Positions 21,311 to 29,910 of a stretch of 64,000 nt of DNA are shown here, piece after piece. The translations under genes were made by a program, and so were the position numbers. Each line of letters begins with the position of its first letter. Position 1 is the stretch's first letter. The notes beneath the pieces were generated by a model. It did no database searches, was not told the DNA's origin, and saw only the letters and a program-made list of their open reading frames with translations. The stretch comes from Elioraea sp. (GTDB lineage: Bacteria > Pseudomonadota > Alphaproteobacteria > Acetobacterales > Acetobacteraceae), in NCBI RefSeq assembly GCF_022842375.1, contig NZ_JALHPR010000004.1:62001-126000 (forward strand), read 5' to 3'.

Positions 21311-21931
21311 ATGCGAGACGAAACCCTCCCCGCCGATCCGCGCGTCACCATCGAGGCCGTCGAGACGATCTGGCGCGGCCACAACAGCTTCCAGCGCGTC
21401 ACCTTCACCTTCCAGGGCTTTCGCGGCGAGACGCGCGGGCCGGCGACCTACGAGTTGCTCCGCCGCGGCCGCGCCGTCGCCGTCATTCCGTACGACCCGG
21501 CGCGCGACACGGTGGTGCTGATCGAGCAGTTCCGCCTTCCCGCGCTTGCCGCCGGCCTCGACCCCTGGCTGATCGAGGTCGCGGCAGGGCTGGCCGATGG
21601 GTCGGAGACCGACGCGGACGTGGCAATCCGCGAGACGATGGAGGAGACGGGGCTTGTCGTCACCGCGCTCGCCCCCGCAGGCCGCTTCATGCTCACCCCG
21701 GGGGTCGCTGACGAGACGATCGCGGTGTTCGCTGGCCGCGTCGAGGCGCCTGCCGGCGAGGCGGGTCATGCCGGGCTCGCGGACGAGCATGAGGACATCC
21801 GCGTCTTCGCGCTCCCGGCCGAGGAGGCCTTCGCGATGCTGGCAGAGGGCCGCATCGTCAACATCACCACGGCACTCGCGCTGCTCTGGCTCCAGGCCAA
21901 CCGCGACCGCCTTCGGAGAGACTGGACCTGA
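21311..21931 (+). CDS. NUDIX hydrolase, ADP-ribose pyrophosphatase type
   Basis: A 206-residue NUDIX enzyme. The full NUDIX box runs from G93 to about residue 115 (GLADGSETD then AIRETMEETGL), with the metal-binding REXXEE core. EQFRLPALAAG before it and LTPGVADETI after it are typical of NudF-type ADP-ribose/nucleoside-diphosphate-sugar pyrophosphatases. Its TGA overlaps the next ATG by one base, so it is translationally coupled to the alaX-like gene. Confidence 0.88.
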   Translation: MRDETLPADPRVTIEAVETIWRGHNSFQRVTFTFQGFRGETRGPATYELLRRGRAVAVIPYDPARDTVVLIEQFRLPALAAGLDPWLIEVAAGLADGSETDADVAIRETMEETGLVVTALAPAGRFMLTPGVADETIAVFAGRVEAPAGEAGHAGLADEHEDIRVFALPAEEAFAMLAEGRIVNITTALALLWLQANRDRLRRDWT

Positions 21932-22668
21932 TGACGACAGACCCGCTGTTCCGCGACGATGCCTCGCTGCGGTCGTGCACCGCCACGGTTCTTGCCGCTG
22001 GACCTGACGGCATCGTTCTCGACCGCACCGTGTTCTACGCCCAGGGCGGCGGCCAGCCGGGTGACACGGGAACGCTCCGCCGCCCCGATGGCACGACGCT
22101 TCCCGTCACCGACACGGTGAAGGGGGAAGCCGATAAAGGGATGGGGGGCGCGATCCTGCATCGCGTCACGGCCGATGCGGCGCTGCCGGCCGTCGGCGAA
22201 ACGATCGAGGCCGTGCTCGACTGGGACCGTCGCCTGCGGCTGATGCGCGTCCATACCGCCATGCACCTGCTGTGCAGCCTTATCCCTGGTGCTGCCGTCA
22301 CCGGCGGGTCGATCGGCGACGGCAAGGGCAGGCTCGATTTCGACCTGCCCGAGGCGCCGGACAAGGAACGGCTGAACCAGGGCCTCGCCGCCCTGGTGGC
22401 GGAGGATCACCCGATCACGACCTCCTGGATCACCGACGCAGAGCTCGACGCCAACCCCGGGATGGTGCGCACGCTCTCGGTGAAGCCGCCGCGCGGGTCG
22501 GGTCGAATCAGGCTGGTTCGCATCGGGCCGGAGGCGGCGCCGATCGACCTCCAGCCCTGCGGCGGCACGCACGTGCCATCGACGGGGGCCGTCGGGCGCG
22601 TCGTCGTCGCCAAGGTCGAGAACAAGGGGCGGCAGAACCGCCGCATCGCACTCGTGCTGGAGGGCTGA
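21931..22668 (+). CDS. alaX: alanyl-tRNA editing protein (AlaX type)
   Basis: A 245-residue free-standing editing domain that hydrolyses Ser- or Gly-mischarged tRNA-Ala. The zinc-binding set is complete: H108 and H112 in HTAMH, and C210 and H214 in CGGTH. The N-terminal glycine-rich block FYAQGGGQPGDTG matches AlaX-M/L forms. Its start overlaps the NUDIX stop, and its stop is two bases before sseA, so it is in a compact operon with sulfur-amino-acid genes. Confidence 0.93.
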   Translation: MTTDPLFRDDASLRSCTATVLAAGPDGIVLDRTVFYAQGGGQPGDTGTLRRPDGTTLPVTDTVKGEADKGMGGAILHRVTADAALPAVGETIEAVLDWDRRLRLMRVHTAMHLLCSLIPGAAVTGGSIGDGKGRLDFDLPEAPDKERLNQGLAALVAEDHPITTSWITDAELDANPGMVRTLSVKPPRGSGRIRLVRIGPEAAPIDLQPCGGTHVPSTGAVGRVVVAKVENKGRQNRRIALVLEG

Positions 22669-22670
22669 GG

Positions 22671-23540
22671 ATGACCGAGAGCTACGCCAACCCCGATGCG
22701 CTGGTGAGCACCGCGTGGCTCGCCGACCATCTCGGTGACGCGTCGATCGTGGTGGTCGACATCACCAAGTACCTGCCGAACGAGCCGAAGGATGGGAAGG
22801 CCGAGTACCTCAACGCGCGCATCCCGGGCGCGCGGTATCTCGACATCGATGCGGTGGCGGACCGGTCATCCGACCTGCCGCACATGCTGCCCGACCCCGC
22901 CGGCTTCGCTGCGGCGATGGAGGCACTCGGCATCGCAAACGCGCACCGCATCGTGTTCTATGACCAGAAGGGCATGGCGTCAGCTGCGCGCGGCTGGTGG
23001 ATGATGCGCGCCTTCGGGCACGACGCGGCCTCAGTGCTCGATGGTGGCCTGCCGAAATGGGTCGCCGAAGGCCGCCCGACCGAGAGCGGCGCGCCAGCGG
23101 CGCCGGCGCAGGCCGTGTTCGCCCCTGCCTTCCGGCCCTGGCTCGTGCGCGATCGCTCCGCCGTGCTTGGCAATGTGGCCACGCGGGCGGAACAGGTGGT
23201 CGACGCCAGGCCCGCCGGCCGGTTCGACGGGACGGTGCCTGAGCCGCGCGCGGGGCTCCGGGGCGGCCACATCCCGGGCTCGTCCAACGTCCCGCATCTC
23301 ACGTTGCTGAACGCGGACGCGACGTTCCGCGCAGCACCGGAGCTTCGTGCCATCCTCGCCAAGGCTGGGGTGGACGGGACGCGGCCGGTGATTGCCTCCT
23401 GCGGCTCCGGCGTCACGGCGTGCGCCATCGCCTTCGCTGCCCATCTCGTCGGCCACCCTGACGTCGCCGTCTATGACGGAAGCTGGACGGAGTGGGGCGG
23501 CCATCCCGACACCCCCGTGGAGACCACCACCCATGCCTGA
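22671..23540 (+). CDS. sseA: 3-mercaptopyruvate sulfurtransferase
   Basis: A 289-residue protein with two rhodanese domains. The N-terminal one is inactive; the C-terminal one has the active-site loop CGSGVTAC beginning at C244, the form typical of mercaptopyruvate sulfurtransferase and not thiosulfate-specific rhodanese. RIPGARYLDID and HIPGSSNVPH are the paired CH2 motifs. The start at 22671 lies two bases after alaX; the open frame upstream belongs to another phase of alaX. The metC start lies inside its last codons. Confidence 0.93.
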   Translation: MTESYANPDALVSTAWLADHLGDASIVVVDITKYLPNEPKDGKAEYLNARIPGARYLDIDAVADRSSDLPHMLPDPAGFAAAMEALGIANAHRIVFYDQKGMASAARGWWMMRAFGHDAASVLDGGLPKWVAEGRPTESGAPAAPAQAVFAPAFRPWLVRDRSAVLGNVATRAEQVVDARPAGRFDGTVPEPRAGLRGGHIPGSSNVPHLTLLNADATFRAAPELRAILAKAGVDGTRPVIASCGSGVTACAIAFAAHLVGHPDVAVYDGSWTEWGGHPDTPVETTTHA

Positions 23541-24759
23541 CGACAGCGCGCCCAAGGGCGCTGGCTCGAAGCACCAGGGCCACGGCTTCTCGACGCGCAT
23601 GAGCCATGCGGGCCGCGCCGGCACGCGCGCCCACGGCTTCGTCAACCCGCCCGTCGTGCGCGGCTCGACCGTGCTGTTCGCCAATTGCGCCGACCGCATG
23701 GCATCGGCCACCAAGCGCTACGACCAGGCGCTCACCTACGGCACGGGTGGCGGGCCGAACCACCACGCGCTCGAGGACGTGATCTGCGAGATCGAGGGCG
23801 GACATCGTTGCCAGATCGTCTCGACAGGCCTCGCGGCCGTCACGGTGCCGCTGCTCGCCTTCCTCAAGACGGGCGAGCACCTGCTGCTGCCCGACAGCGT
23901 CTACGGCCCCGCGCGCGGCTTCGCCGACGGCATGCTCGCGCGCCTGGGCATCGAGACGAGCTACTACGACCCAGCCGTCGACGAAGCCGGCATGGCGGCG
24001 CTGATCCGGCCCGCGACCAAGGTCGTCTACACCGAGAGCCCGGGCAGCCACACCTTCGAGATGCAGGACATCCCCGCCATCGCGCGCGCGGCGCACGCGA
24101 AGGGGGCGAAGGTGATGATGGACAACACCTGGGGCATCCATCACTTCCAGCCCTTCCGCCATGGCGTCGACGTCTCGATCCAGGCGCTGACGAAATACGT
24201 CGTCGGCCATTCCGACGTGCTGCTGGGTTCCATCACGGTGGGCTCCGAGGAGGACTGGCAGGCGCTGCGCTGGGCGTCGCTGCAGCTCGGGCAGTACGCC
24301 TCGCCGGATGATTGCTGGCTGGCACTGCGCGGCGTGCGGACGATGCCGGTGCGGCTGAAGCAGCAGGCCGAGAGCGCGCTTGCGGTCGCCGCCTGGCTTG
24401 CCAGGCGGCCCGAGGTGCTGCGCGTGCTCCATCCCGCGCTGCCGGGAGCGCCGGGCCACGAGATCTGGAAGCGCGACTTCACCGGCGCGTGCAGCCTGTT
24501 CGGCCTCGTGCTCCGCCCCGAGTACAGCGTCGCCGCGAGCCATGCCTTCGTCGACAGCCTCAGCCTGTTCGGCATCGGCGCGTCATGGGGCGGCTATGAG
24601 AGCCTGGCGCTGCCGACCACCGGCTTCGTCACCCGCACCGCGACGAGCGGCGACACGGGCGGGCCGACGGTGCGGCTGCATATCGGGCTGGAGGACACGG
24701 CAGACATCATCGCCGATCTCGAGGCAGGCCTCGCCGTGCTGCGCGGCTTCAAGGGGTAG
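23533..24759 (+). CDS. metC: cystathionine beta-lyase
   Basis: A 408-residue PLP enzyme of the Cys/Met metabolism family that cleaves cystathionine to homocysteine, pyruvate and ammonia. The PLP lysine is K221 in QALTKYVVGHSD. YGTGGGPNHHALE and VYTESPGSHTFEMQD are typical of MetC and not of gamma-synthases or gamma-lyases. The ATG at 23533 overlaps the sseA stop by eight bases, so the two are coupled. It converges on zur with only seven bases between stops. Confidence 0.92.
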   Translation: MPDDSAPKGAGSKHQGHGFSTRMSHAGRAGTRAHGFVNPPVVRGSTVLFANCADRMASATKRYDQALTYGTGGGPNHHALEDVICEIEGGHRCQIVSTGLAAVTVPLLAFLKTGEHLLLPDSVYGPARGFADGMLARLGIETSYYDPAVDEAGMAALIRPATKVVYTESPGSHTFEMQDIPAIARAAHAKGAKVMMDNTWGIHHFQPFRHGVDVSIQALTKYVVGHSDVLLGSITVGSEEDWQALRWASLQLGQYASPDDCWLALRGVRTMPVRLKQQAESALAVAAWLARRPEVLRVLHPALPGAPGHEIWKRDFTGACSLFGLVLRPEYSVAASHAFVDSLSLFGIGASWGGYESLALPTTGFVTRTATSGDTGGPTVRLHIGLEDTADIIADLEAGLAVLRGFKG

Positions 24760-24766
24760 CGCCGCC

Positions 24767-25264
24767 TTACTGGGCCGAGCAGGCGCGGCAGGTTCCCTCG
24801 ACCTCGACCGTGGCATGCGCGGGGCGGAACCCCGCGCGGCGCGCGGCGGCGGCCAGCGCGGCACGGACGCCGTCATCCTCGATCTCCTCGACCCCGCCGC
24901 AGCGGCCGCAGATCAGGAACTGCGCGGCGTGGGCATGGTCATGCGCATGGCCGTGCTCGTCGCAGGCATGGGCGCAGCCCACGTTGCAGCCGATGAAGGC
25001 ATTGAGCCGCTCGATCCGATGCACGAGGCGATGCTCGGTCAGGAACTCGAGGGCGCGATAGACGGTGGGCGGTGCCGCGCCGGCATGGTTGGGCTTCAGC
25101 CGGTCGAGGAGCGCGTACGCGCCAAGCGGCACGGGGCTTTCGAGGACCAGTGACAGCACCTGGCGGCGAAGCTCCGTCAGCTTCGCCCCGCGCGCGGCGC
25201 AGTGCGCCTCCGCCCGGTCGAGTGCCGCCTCCACATCCGCCACTCCCGGTCTCTGCGCTGCCAT
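24767..25264 (-). CDS. zur: zinc uptake regulator, Fur family
   Basis: A 165-residue Fur-family repressor that binds DNA when loaded with Zn2+. The winged-helix domain contains ELRRQVLSLVLES and APPTVYRALEFL, a Zur/Fur DNA-reading helix. The dimer domain is rich in His and Cys (CAHACDEHGHAHDH, ICGRCGG), and a C-terminal CRAC gives a second Cys pair for the structural zinc. The start at 25264 has AGAGGAG upstream; the longer frame would run through the operator. It is divergent from hisI-zigA across a Zur-box-like palindrome, supporting Zur and not Fur or PerR. Confidence 0.9.
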   Translation of the reverse strand: MAAQRPGVADVEAALDRAEAHCAARGAKLTELRRQVLSLVLESPVPLGAYALLDRLKPNHAGAAPPTVYRALEFLTEHRLVHRIERLNAFIGCNVGCAHACDEHGHAHDHAHAAQFLICGRCGGVEEIEDDGVRAALAAAARRAGFRPAHATVEVEGTCRACSAQ

Positions 25265-25282
25265 GGTCACGCTCCTCTCTGC

Positions 25283-25295
25283 GTTATAATATACG
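25283..25295. promoter_or_regulatory. Zur-box-like operator in the zur/hisI intergenic region
   Basis: GTTATAATATACG at 25283-25295 contains the palindrome TATAATATA. From memory the proteobacterial Zur box centres on GTTATAATATAAC, and eleven of thirteen bases agree. It is the only AT-rich patch in 60 bases and contains TATAAT, so it may overlap a -10 element. The position, 19 bases from zur and 29 from hisI, fits control of both. The match to consensus is established-knowledge based; binding is inferred. Confidence 0.65.
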
Positions 25296-25323
25296 GTGAC
25301 GAGAGAAACGCGAAGGACGCACC

Positions 25324-25752
25324 GTGGCCATCGACCCCTATGCCCCACCGCCCGAAGCCGCCCGCGAGGCGCTGATCGCCGCGATCCGCTTCGATGCCAC
25401 GGGCCTCGTTCCCGCGATCGCGCAGGATGCAGCAACCGGCGAGGTGCTGATGATGGCCTGGATGAACCGCGACGCGGTGGCCGAGACGCTGGCCACCGGC
25501 CGCGTCTGCTACTGGAGCCGGAGCCGCCAGGCGCCGTGGCGGAAGGGTGACACCTCCGGCCAGGTCCAGCGCCTCATCGAGCTGAGGCTCGACTGTGACG
25601 GAGATACGCTGCTCGCCCTGGTCGACCAGACGGGCGTCGCCTGCCACACCGGACGGCGCAGCTGCTTCTTCCAGGCGATCCGCGACGGTGCCGTGACCAG
25701 CATCGCTGAGCGCATCGCCGACCCCAACGCCCTCTACGGCACACGGGCATGA
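25324..25752 (+). CDS. hisI: phosphoribosyl-AMP cyclohydrolase
   Basis: A 142-residue single-domain HisI that opens the ring of phosphoribosyl-AMP in histidine synthesis; there is no fused HisE. Signatures are [24 protein letters not shown] and DTSGQVQ. All three metal-ligand cysteines are present: C91 in DCDGD, C107 in ACHTG, and C114 in SCFF. The GTG start at 25324 has AAGGA upstream. No other his gene is near. It overlaps zigA by four bases and lies behind the Zur-box-like site, so it may be a zinc-stress copy and not the housekeeping one. Confidence 0.92.
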   Translation: MAIDPYAPPPEAAREALIAAIRFDATGLVPAIAQDAATGEVLMMAWMNRDAVAETLATGRVCYWSRSRQAPWRKGDTSGQVQRLIELRLDCDGDTLLALVDQTGVACHTGRRSCFFQAIRDGAVTSIAERIADPNALYGTRA

Positions 25753-26888
25753 GCGCGCCCATCCCCGTGCCAATTCCTGTCACCGTGCTGACAGGCTTCC
25801 TCGGCAGCGGCAAGACGACGCTGCTGAACCAGCTTCTCCGCCACCCAGAGCTTGCCCGCACCGCCGTGCTGATCAACGAGTTCGGCGAGATCGGGCTCGA
25901 TCATCTGATGGTGGAGAAGGTCGATGGCGACATCGTTCTGCTCTCCTCCGGCTGCCTCTGCTGCACCGTCCGCGGCGAGCTGGTCGACAGCCTGCGCCGC
26001 CTCGCCGCACGCGCCGATGCGGGTGAGCTCGGGTTCGATCGCGTCGTCATCGAGACGACGGGGCTGGCCGACCCGGCACCCATCCTGCACACGCTGATGG
26101 CCGAGGGCGACATCGTCGCGCGCTACCGGCTCGATGGCATCGTCACCACGATCGATGCCGTGAACGGGGCGGCGACGCTCGACGCACAGCCGGAAAGCGT
26201 GAAGCAGGCCGCCGTCGCAGACCGCATCGTGCTGACCAAGACCGACCTCGCCGGCGCCGAGGTGCTGGCCGATCTCTCGGCCAGGCTCGGCCGGCTGAAC
26301 CCGGGCGCGCGGCGGATCACGGCGACGATGGGCGCGGTCGAGCCCGGCGCGATCCTCAATGCCGGGCTGTTCGACCCGGCGCGGAAGATCCCCGACGTCG
26401 CCGCCTGGCTGAACGCCGAGGCCTATGCCAGCCGCGAGCACCACCACGACCACCACGACCACCACGACCATCACCATCATCACCACCAGGACCATGGGGC
26501 GGGCGAGGCGCAGGACCCGCATGACGTGAACCGCCACGATGCGCGGATTAGGAGCTTCTGCCTCACCTTCGACGAGCCGCTGCACTGGCAGGCCGTCGCC
26601 ACCTGGCTCGAGATGCTGATCGTGACGCGGGGCGACAGCCTGCTCCGCATCAAGGGCATCCTCGACATCGCCGGGCAGGAGCGGCCCATCGCCATCCACG
26701 GCGTGCAGCACCTGCTGCACCCCCCTGCCCCGCTGCCGGCCTGGCCGAAGCATGCGGATGGGTCTGACGACCGCCGCTCACGCATCGTCTTCATCGTACG
26801 TGACCTCGATCGGGCGGTGGTCGAGGACGGGCTTCGCGCCTTCAACCTCGCCGCGGCGAAGGAAGCGGCGGTGCGGGCCGGGGTCTAG
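25749..26888 (+). CDS. zigA: COG0523 GTPase, zinc metallochaperone ZigA type
   Basis: A 379-residue G3E P-loop GTPase. Walker A is [10 protein letters not shown] at about 16-25. The metal-binding motif GCLCC has C69, C71 and C72, [11 protein letters not shown] is the switch region, and LTKTDLA reads guanine. A His/Asp-rich insert spans H231 to about residue 250 (13 His and 4 Asp), a metal-storage-like loop seen in Zur-controlled members. The ATG overlaps the hisI TGA (ATGA). The likely role is delivering scarce zinc to client enzymes, HisI being an obvious candidate. It ends on a CTAG shared with the convergent SemiSWEET gene. Confidence 0.92.
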   Translation: MSAPIPVPIPVTVLTGFLGSGKTTLLNQLLRHPELARTAVLINEFGEIGLDHLMVEKVDGDIVLLSSGCLCCTVRGELVDSLRRLAARADAGELGFDRVVIETTGLADPAPILHTLMAEGDIVARYRLDGIVTTIDAVNGAATLDAQPESVKQAAVADRIVLTKTDLAGAEVLADLSARLGRLNPGARRITATMGAVEPGAILNAGLFDPARKIPDVAAWLNAEAYASREHHHDHHDHHDHHHHHHQDHGAGEAQDPHDVNRHDARIRSFCLTFDEPLHWQAVATWLEMLIVTRGDSLLRIKGILDIAGQERPIAIHGVQHLLHPPAPLPAWPKHADGSDDRRSRIVFIVRDLDRAVVEDGLRAFNLAAAKEAAVRAGV

Positions 26889-27142
26889 CTTTTCTCGCGG
26901 AGCTTCACCCAGAGGATGGCCAGCGCCAGGAACAGCGTCGCGCCGTTGGCCATGATCAGGCCGGGCGCACCGCGCAGCAGGCCGTAGGCGAGCCACATCG
27001 CCACCCCCGTGCAGAACAGCAGCAGCATCGGCAGGGCGAAATCCCCCGCACTCCGCGTCTTCAGCGTCTTCCAGGCCTGGGGCACGAAGGCCACCGTTGT
27101 CAGGATGCCGGCGACCACGCCGACCCCTTCTGTCCAGTCCAC
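26885..27142 (-). CDS. SemiSWEET-type sugar transporter
   Basis: An 85-residue membrane protein with a single three-helix MtN3/PQ-loop unit, which works as a dimer. The first helix ends TTVAFVPQAWKTLKTRSA, containing the PQ motif of SWEET proteins. Helices two and three follow (about 37-58 and 62-80). Start is uncertain: GTG at 27142 has AAGGGG eight bases upstream, while GTG at 27151 would add three residues. Size matches bacterial SemiSWEETs (85-100). Its stop shares four bases, CTAG, with the zigA stop. Confidence 0.8.
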   Translation of the reverse strand: MDWTEGVGVVAGILTTVAFVPQAWKTLKTRSAGDFALPMLLLFCTGVAMWLAYGLLRGAPGLIMANGATLFLALAILWVKLREKS

Positions 27143-27194
27143 CAGCGTCACCCCTTCGTTGCCGTTCCGCGCGGCGCACTCTAAGCATTCGGGG

Positions 27195-27824
27195 ATGGAA
27201 GGCGAGACGCCCAAGCTGGACGCATTGCGGATCGAGACCCTGACAGGCCCGGCGCTGCTGCCGCACCTGAAGGATCTCGCGCGGCTGCGCATCGCCGTGT
27301 TCCGCGAGTACCCCTACCTCTACGAAGGGGATGCCGCCTACGAGGCCAGCTACCTCGCCCGCTACTGCCGCGATGGCGGGGCGGTGGTGCTGGTGCGTGA
27401 CGGCGCCGCTGTGGTGGGGGCCGCCACCTGCCTGCCGCTTGCGGCGGAGAACGACGTGATCCGCGAACCGTTCGAGGACCATGGGCTCGACCCCGCGCGG
27501 TTCTTCTATTTCGGCGAATCGGTGCTGCTGCCCGCTTATCGCGGCCGCGGCATCGGGCACAGGCTGTTCGATGCGCGCGAGGCCCACGCCGCCACCTGGC
27601 CCGGCGTCGCGCATGCCTGCTTCTGTGCCGTCGTGCGGCCGGGCGATGACCCTCGCCGCCCGGACGGCCACCGGTCACTCGACGGGTTCTGGCGCCGCCG
27701 CGGCTACGTTCCCTACCCGGACCTCGTCTGCCACATGGCCTGGCGCGAGATCGGCGATGCGGCGGCGTGCCGCCACGACCTGTCCTTCTGGATCCGCCCG
27801 CTGTCGGACACGCCCCTGCCGTGA
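27195..27824 (+). CDS. GNAT-family N-acetyltransferase
   Basis: A 209-residue acetyltransferase. The acetyl-CoA pyrophosphate-binding loop is visible as YRGRGIGHRLF after FGESVLLPA, with a preceding RIAVFREYPYLYEGD region that resembles GNATs found beside nitrilase-family enzymes. The ATG at 27195 lacks a strong ribosome-binding site. Its TGA overlaps the GTG of the nitrilase gene by three bases, and this starts a coupled chain that ends in lpxB. The acceptor substrate is unknown. Confidence 0.85.
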   Translation: MEGETPKLDALRIETLTGPALLPHLKDLARLRIAVFREYPYLYEGDAAYEASYLARYCRDGGAVVLVRDGAAVVGAATCLPLAAENDVIREPFEDHGLDPARFFYFGESVLLPAYRGRGIGHRLFDAREAHAATWPGVAHACFCAVVRPGDDPRRPDGHRSLDGFWRRRGYVPYPDLVCHMAWREIGDAAACRHDLSFWIRPLSDTPLP

Positions 27825-28705
27825 CCGCCCCGCTCAGGCTGGCTGCCCTCGCCTGGCCCGTCGGCCAAAGCGAGGGGTTCGCGGCATCGCTTGACCAATG
27901 GTGCGAGGCGTCGCGCGCCGCGGGCGCCGACCTCCTGCTGCTGCCTGAATACGCGCCCTGCGAGGACGCCTTCGCCAGCGCCGGCGGCGATGCGGCGGCC
28001 GAGCGTGATGCCGCGGCTGACGCGGCACCATCGCTGGTCGCGGCGATGGAGCGCGCGGCGTCGCGGCACGGGATCTGGATCGCCGGTGGAACGGTCCTGC
28101 TGCGCCAGGCGGGAAGCGGTATCGTGAATGCGTGCCCGCTCGTCGCACCCTCGGGACTCGTCGGGATGCAGCAGAAGCACTGCCGCACGCGGTTCGAGCG
28201 CGAGGCGTGGGGTCTCTCGCCGGGCGGGCTGCCATCGGTGTTCGCCACGCCGTGGGGCGTGATCGGCATCGCCGTCTGCTACGACGCGGAGGTCCCGCCG
28301 CTGGTGCGCGCGCAGGTGCTTGCCGGGGCCTGGGCCATCCTCGTTCCAGCGTGCACCGACAGCCCCCACGGCGCGGCGCGCATCACCCTTTCGGCGCGCG
28401 CGCGGGCGATCGAGAACCAGTGCTTCGTCGCCGTCGCACCCACCGTTGGCGAAAGGCCTGGCTGCGAGAGCCTCGACGTCAATCGCGGCACCGCCGGCCT
28501 CTACGGCCCCGCCGACCATGGCTTCGCGGCCTCCGGCATCGTCGCCGAGCAGGAAGCAGACGCACCCGGCCTTGCGGTTGCCACGCTGGACCCTGCCGCG
28601 ATCGCGCGCGTGCGCCGCGAGGGTGCGGTGACGAACCACGCCGACTGGCCGCAGCCTGCCGTTCCCCCCTGCCCCATCATTCCTTGTCCGGACCGTTCCG
28701 CATGA
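27821..28705 (+). CDS. carbon-nitrogen hydrolase (nitrilase superfamily)
   Basis: A 294-residue amidase-type hydrolase. The catalytic triad is complete: E43 in LLPEYAP, K119 in QQKHCRTRFE, and C153 in AVCYDAEVP. The layout matches nitrilase-superfamily amidases with no fused domain. The GTG at 27821 is taken because it forms a GTGA overlap with the GNAT stop; upstream in-frame codons lie inside GNAT coding sequence. Its own stop overlaps the next ATG. Paired with a GNAT it may act on an N-acylated or amide metabolite, but this is inference. Confidence 0.9.
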   Translation: MTAPLRLAALAWPVGQSEGFAASLDQWCEASRAAGADLLLLPEYAPCEDAFASAGGDAAAERDAAADAAPSLVAAMERAASRHGIWIAGGTVLLRQAGSGIVNACPLVAPSGLVGMQQKHCRTRFEREAWGLSPGGLPSVFATPWGVIGIAVCYDAEVPPLVRAQVLAGAWAILVPACTDSPHGAARITLSARARAIENQCFVAVAPTVGERPGCESLDVNRGTAGLYGPADHGFAASGIVAEQEADAPGLAVATLDPAAIARVRREGAVTNHADWPQPAVPPCPIIPCPDRSA

Positions 28706-29910
28706 CCGACCATGACCTGATCCTCCGCACCGCCATGGCGCTCATCGCCGTGCCGTCAGAGACACCGCCGGGCGACACGCGCGCGGTGGCCGATGCGGCC
28801 GAAGCGCTCCTCGCCGCCATCCCTGGCGTCGTCGCGACTCGGCATGTGAAGCGCGAGCCGGTGCACAACATCGTCGCCGTCCTGAAAGGCGCACGGCCCG
28901 GCCGGCGCATCGTGCTGTCCGGCCATCTCGACACCTACCCCGCCGGCGATCCGGCGCGCTGGACCACGCCCGCCTACGCGCCCGCCGTGCGTGACGGTCG
29001 CCTCTATGGGCGCGGGGCAGCCGACATGAAGGGCGGCATCGCCGCTGCCATCGCCGTCCTCGCAGCCCTTGCCGCAAACCGCGATTGGGCAGGCGAGGTG
29101 GTGTTGGCACTCGCCGGCGACGAGGAGAGCATGGGGCGCGACGGCACGGCCTTCCTGCTCGAGACGGTGCCCGCGATGCGCGGCGATTGCTGCATCGTCA
29201 CCGATGCGGGAAGCCCTGCCGTGATCCGCTTCGGCGAGAAGGGCATGGTCTGGCTGACGCTCACCGCCGAGGGCCGTGCGGCGCATGGCGCGCACGTCCA
29301 TCGCGGCACGAACGCGGCCGAGGCGGTGATGGAAGCCGCGCGACGGATCGTTGCACTCCGCGACACGAAGGTGACGCTGCCCGACGACGTCGCCGCCGCG
29401 ATCGCCGCGGCGAAGCCCGTCAGCGAACCGCTCGGCGGCGCTGGCGAGGCAGACACATTGTCGCGGATCACCGTGAATCTCGGGCGGATCGCTGCCGGAA
29501 CGAGCCCGAACCTGATCCCCGACACGGCCATGGCTGGCTGCGACATCCGCCTGCCGCCAGGCGTGACCACCGCGGCGGTGATCGCTGCCGCACGCGCGGC
29601 CATCGCCGATCTGCCGGGCGTGACGCTGAAAACCGATGTGGTGTGGGAACCGACCGTCACGCCACCCACGCACCCGATGTTCGACGCGCTCGCGCGTGCC
29701 GCGACGCCGATCCTCGGCGCGCGGCCCGTGCTCAACATGCGCGTCGGTGCCTCCGATGCGCGGCTGTTTCGCCTCGCCGGCATCCCCACCGCAGTGTTCG
29801 GCCCGACGCCGCACGGCATGGGCGGGGGTGACGAGAACGTCGTGCTCGCCGAGCTCAACGCCATCGCCGATGCGCTCGCCGTCGCGGTGCGGGAGCTTGC
29901 CGCTGCATGA
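28702..29910 (+). CDS. M20-family metallopeptidase/deacylase
   Basis: A 402-residue zinc hydrolase of the M20 (ArgE/DapE/CPG2) family. Metal-binding motifs are SGHLDTYP, GRGAADMKGG and ALAGDEESMGRDG (with the catalytic Glu pair). A dimerisation domain sits in the middle, and the last ligand region reads GPTPHGMGG. It is cytosolic, with no signal. The ATG overlaps the nitrilase stop (ATGA), and its stop overlaps the lpxB start. With the nitrilase and GNAT it resembles a small N-acyl or amide degradation set; the substrate is not visible. Confidence 0.9.
   Translation: MTDHDLILRTAMALIAVPSETPPGDTRAVADAAEALLAAIPGVVATRHVKREPVHNIVAVLKGARPGRRIVLSGHLDTYPAGDPARWTTPAYAPAVRDGRLYGRGAADMKGGIAAAIAVLAALAANRDWAGEVVLALAGDEESMGRDGTAFLLETVPAMRGDCCIVTDAGSPAVIRFGEKGMVWLTLTAEGRAAHGAHVHRGTNAAEAVMEAARRIVALRDTKVTLPDDVAAAIAAAKPVSEPLGGAGEADTLSRITVNLGRIAAGTSPNLIPDTAMAGCDIRLPPGVTTAAVIAAARAAIADLPGVTLKTDVVWEPTVTPPTHPMFDALARAATPILGARPVLNMRVGASDARLFRLAGIPTAVFGPTPHGMGGGDENVVLAELNAIADALAVAVRELAAA

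Noticed and set aside
26439-26500. Short CAC/GAC repeats that could look like a CRISPR or microsatellite array
   Set aside because: They are in-frame codons for the His/Asp loop of ZigA and there are no spacers.
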